The notes beneath the pieces are model-generated. The model ran no database searches. It was given only the letters and a program-made list of their open reading frames with translations, and was not told where the DNA came from. Positions 61,482 to 64,000 of a stretch of DNA of 64,000 bases are shown in pieces. A program made the translations under genes and the position numbers. The first letter of the stretch is position 1. Every line of letters begins with the position of its first letter. The stretch is from Amphiura filiformis (Eukaryota; Echinodermata; Ophiuroidea; Amphilepidida; Amphiuridae): contig NC_092644.1 in the NCBI RefSeq assembly GCF_039555335.1, positions 49,055,281 to 49,119,280 of the forward strand, read 5' to 3'.

Positions 61482-61876
61482 ATTATGCAGTTTTGTATGG
61501 TAAGGGTGATCAGTTTTAATCGCAATGACGCCATCTTGGTTTGATATCAAAACATTGACTTGTATGTATGTATGTGGAGCTGAAAAAACTTCACAAATTA
61601 CATGGGTAGAAGTTAGTGTAGCGATTGCTGAATTGGTGATGCGGGGAATTGCAAGTTCTTAGGTCAACAGGACATCTAATCTGAAAATGATGAATGAAGT
61701 AATTTTGGTGCAATGAATTCAAAACCCACCCAAGTCCATGGGAAGTGATTTTGAGAAAAAAATCTGTTTATCATTTTAATTCCTTCAGTTAGATTTACCT
61801 GGTCAATATGGTAAGTTTTAAGCTGGGGGCAAGCTGCCCCGGACACAAAAAAACTGGGAAGAAGAGAAAAAAAATT

Positions 61877-62003
61877 GGGAAGGGGAAAAGGGGGGAAGGA
61901 GAGAAAAAGAGGGAAGAAAAAAGGGGAAGGAGAAGAGAAAAAAGGGGAAAAAGAGGGAAGAAGAGAAAGGGGAAAGAAGAAAAGAAAAAGAGGGAAGAAA
62001 AAA
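61877..62003 (+). repeat. 127-nt uninterrupted homopurine tract
   Basis: Only A and G for 127 bases (GGGAAGAAGAGAAAA-like words), within a D2-specific stretch that begins after GGTAAGTTTTAAGCTGGGGG. Confidence 0.95.
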
Positions 62004-62269
62004 TAACGCTAATAAAATCATTTGGGTTGATCAAGCAATCGCTTTTTATGATTTTCAAGGCAATATGCATAAATGATGAATCTGCATGTACATAATTTTT
62101 CACTTCAGTAAGCTCGTCTTTTGACCAACGTTCATTATTGATCACAGGTTATTGTGCGATTGATCAAAGAACCACATGTGTATGAGCTTGTGCATTGAAT
62201 TGAATTACACAATCGTTATTCAGGTTATTGATCGCTAGATGGAAGCAAGCATGATACATATTACGTAGG

Positions 62270-62350
62270 ATTCCATGCCTCTGCTGGGATTTGAACCCCA
62301 GCGACCAGAACTATGAACACTTAGAAGCGTTAGAACCTTGCAGGGCCGTG
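62270..62350 (-). tRNA. tRNA-like fragment (T-arm only convincing)
   Basis: Minus strand GCTGGGGTTCAAATCCCAGC forms a perfect T-arm with a B box. The expected A box and an acceptor partner for the 3' strand CAGAGGCA are not convincing. Probably a SINE or tRNA relic. The surrounding 62004-62352 is D2-specific with nothing else recognised. Confidence 0.4.
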
Positions 62351-63113
62351 ACAGGTACTCTCTTCGGTCTGTATTTTCACTTGTCAAATGTTTTTTTTAC
62401 CAACGTACATAAACATCTCAAAAAAATAACTAACCTCCCTTAAGGGATGGGGTATGAACGTTTGGATAGTATTTAATGTATTAAATTTTACTTGAGGACT
62501 GTTATACAATGTATATCAAAAATGTGGAAAATATCAAATTTTAATAATTTGTCATAAAATTTGTATTATATTGTGAATTTCAAAAATGAAAATTATTTGA
62601 TATCAGAAAGACATATCAGATTCAGAATGCAATTCGATATGTCTGATGTGCTCTCATGTCCCACAAAAATACTATCGAAATGCTCAAAACGCTCATTCCA
62701 GATCCCTTAAATAAATGACCATTATTCAAAAATGGGTAATTGTATTACAAATCTGAAAAATTATAGCAATTGACTAAATATTGACGTCACAGCGTACATT
62801 TAAATCAATGTAACCCAAGATTTGAAAGTTGCAGTAAATTTTATTGATTTTGTATTCATGCAGTGTAATGGAAGGAAATCTGTGTAATGATATCTGAGTG
62901 TTTTTGTATTGTAAAAATTTGTATGTAAAGTGCAACTTCCAAATCTGGACCTGACTACATTAAATTGACCATCAGTGTTTTATTGTTTTCTGGGCTATCG
63001 TATCAAATGAAGTGTTAAAATGCGCAGAAATAAATTCTGCTTCCAACGCATTTTACAGATTTGAAATACAATAGCCCCTTTTTGAATAATGGCCATTATT
63101 TAAGGGGGGTTAG

Positions 63114-64000
63114 TTACTTTTTTTTGAGATGTTTACATTTGTGTTGTGTCAAATTTGATTTAAATACAAAAGACTTGCCACAATTTATACAATGAAATGG
63201 TTTTTCACCAGTGTGAATGTGTTTGTGTTGTGTCAACTCTGATTTCCTTGCAAAATACTTGCCACACTCTGTGCATTGAAATGGTTTTTCACCAGTGTGA
63301 ATGAGTTTGTGTTGTGTCAAATCTCCTTTCCTTGCAAAACACTTGCTACATTCCATGCACTGGAATGGTTTATCACCGGTGTGAATGAGTTTGTGTTGTG
63401 TCAAATGTGATTTCCTTGTAAAACACTTGCCACACTCCATGCATTTATCACATTCACCAGTGTGAAGTATTGTATGTCGTGTGAAATGAGACTTCTCTCT
63501 AAAACACTTGCCACAATCCATGCACTGAAATGGTTTATCACCAGTGTGAATGCGTTTGTGTTGTGTGAGATTTGATTTCAAAGCAAAACACTTGTCACAC
63601 TCTGTGCATTGAAATGATTTATCACCAGTGTGAACTACTGTGTGTCGTGTCAAATGACACTTCAATCTAAAACACTTGCCACATTGCATGCACTGAAATG
63701 GTTTATCACCAGTGTGAATGAGTTTGTGTTGTTTCAAAACTCTTTTCCTTGTAAAACACTTGCTACACTCCATGCATTGAAATTGTTTATCACCAGTGTG
63801 AACTATCGTGTGTTGTGCCAACTGATCCTTCAATCTAAAACACTTGCCACATTCCATGCACTGGAATGGTTTATCACCAGTGTGAATGCGTTTGTGTTGT
63901 GTCAATTGTGATTTAAATGCAAAACACCTGTCACACTCTGTACAATGAAATGGTCTCTCTCCGGAGTAAACGTGTATTTGTTTTGCCAAATGTGTCTTCA
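63114..64000 (-). CDS. C2H2 zinc-finger protein ZNF-C, partial at window edge
   Basis: The reading frame is still open at the window's right edge (KTHLAKQIHVYSGERPFHC), so the 5' part lies outside; the methionine at 63989 is not the real start, judging by ZNF-B. Ten fingers are visible, all with C2H2 ligands, including FQCMDCGKCFREKSHFTRH followed by TILHTGE, where ZNF-B has lost its last histidine. As in ZNF-B one finger begins at CMECGKC with an altered linker (GECDK). The C-terminus is KCKHLKKK. The first three fingers are nearly identical to those of ZNF-B; the middle differs more. Confidence 0.9.
   Translation of the reverse strand, partial: KTHLAKQIHVYSGERPFHCTECDRCFAFKSQLTQHKRIHTGDKPFQCMECGKCFRLKDQLAQHTIVHTGDKQFQCMECSKCFTRKRVLKQHKLIHTGDKPFQCMQCGKCFRLKCHLTRHTVVHTGDKSFQCTECDKCFALKSNLTQHKRIHTGDKPFQCMDCGKCFREKSHFTRHTILHTGECDKCMECGKCFTRKSHLTQHKLIHTGDKPFQCMECSKCFARKGDLTQHKLIHTGEKPFQCTECGKYFARKSELTQHKHIHTGEKPFHCINCGKSFVFKSNLTQHKCKHLKKK

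Larger units (their letters stand above)
54846..63127 (+). repeat. ZNF spacer duplication, copy D2
   Basis: Direct copy of D1, made longer mainly by the insertions at 55037-57964, 58351-58761, 59314-59350 and 59673-61481. D2 lacks about 215 bp of D1 (47669-47884) and the D1 LINE. Outside these, identity looks high. Confidence 0.9.

Noticed and set aside
61795-62145. Ser/Phe/Leu-rich and Lys/Glu/Arg-rich open frames on opposite strands
   Set aside because: Translation of the homopurine tract; low complexity only.

Overview
The window looks like nuclear DNA of an invertebrate deuterostome, most likely an echinoderm or hemichordate; I cannot name the species. The basis is inference: vertebrate-like intron-rich genes, a very dense load of small foldback elements, and a Gmr1-type Ty3-like element, a group known from deuterostomes. 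No bacterial operon, ribosomal RNA or CRISPR array was seen.

Layout. Positions 1-8,460 hold no convincing gene and are mostly nested short transposons. Positions 8,461-21,048 (minus) carry a complete ten-exon WDR45B/WIPI3 gene (344 aa) of the autophagy PROPPIN family. Its ATG lies 547 bp from the ATG of the next gene, ECHS1 (plus, 21,596-31,450; seven exons, 316 aa), which encodes mitochondrial short-chain enoyl-CoA hydratase. The pair is head to head, so the gap between them is a probable shared promoter. Both genes are complete, with GT-AG introns and conserved phases. WDR45B intron 1 holds a decayed LINE that itself contains an 829-bp DNA element. ECHS1 intron 5 has tandem copies of its splice junctions at both ends.

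Positions 32,480-35,500 are intergenic, with several foldback elements. From 35,511 to the end lies a minus-strand cluster of C2H2 zinc-finger genes: a decayed array split by a young Gmr1-type retroelement (36,306-44,173), ZNF-A (44,595-45,740), a fragment split by a hAT-like element (51,440-53,215), ZNF-B (53,511-54,602, intact) and ZNF-C (63,114 to the edge, partial). The spacers between them are direct copies of each other (about 47,548-51,440 and 54,846-63,127). Comparing the two spacers gives natural empty sites for several insertions: a 2.9-kb TTTGATACAC-repeat element, a 1.8-kb element with a palindromic GGTTCGCTATCTCTAA array, a 411-bp Tc1/mariner-like element, a 362-bp LINE fragment and a 37-bp micro-insertion.

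The most unusual observations are three insertions of only 34-37 bp, each flanked by a 7-bp target duplication and two of them near-perfect hairpins sharing the same ends; the two large repeat-array elements with empty sites; and the duplicated splice junctions of ECHS1. All calls come from reading the sequence by eye, without alignment or database search.
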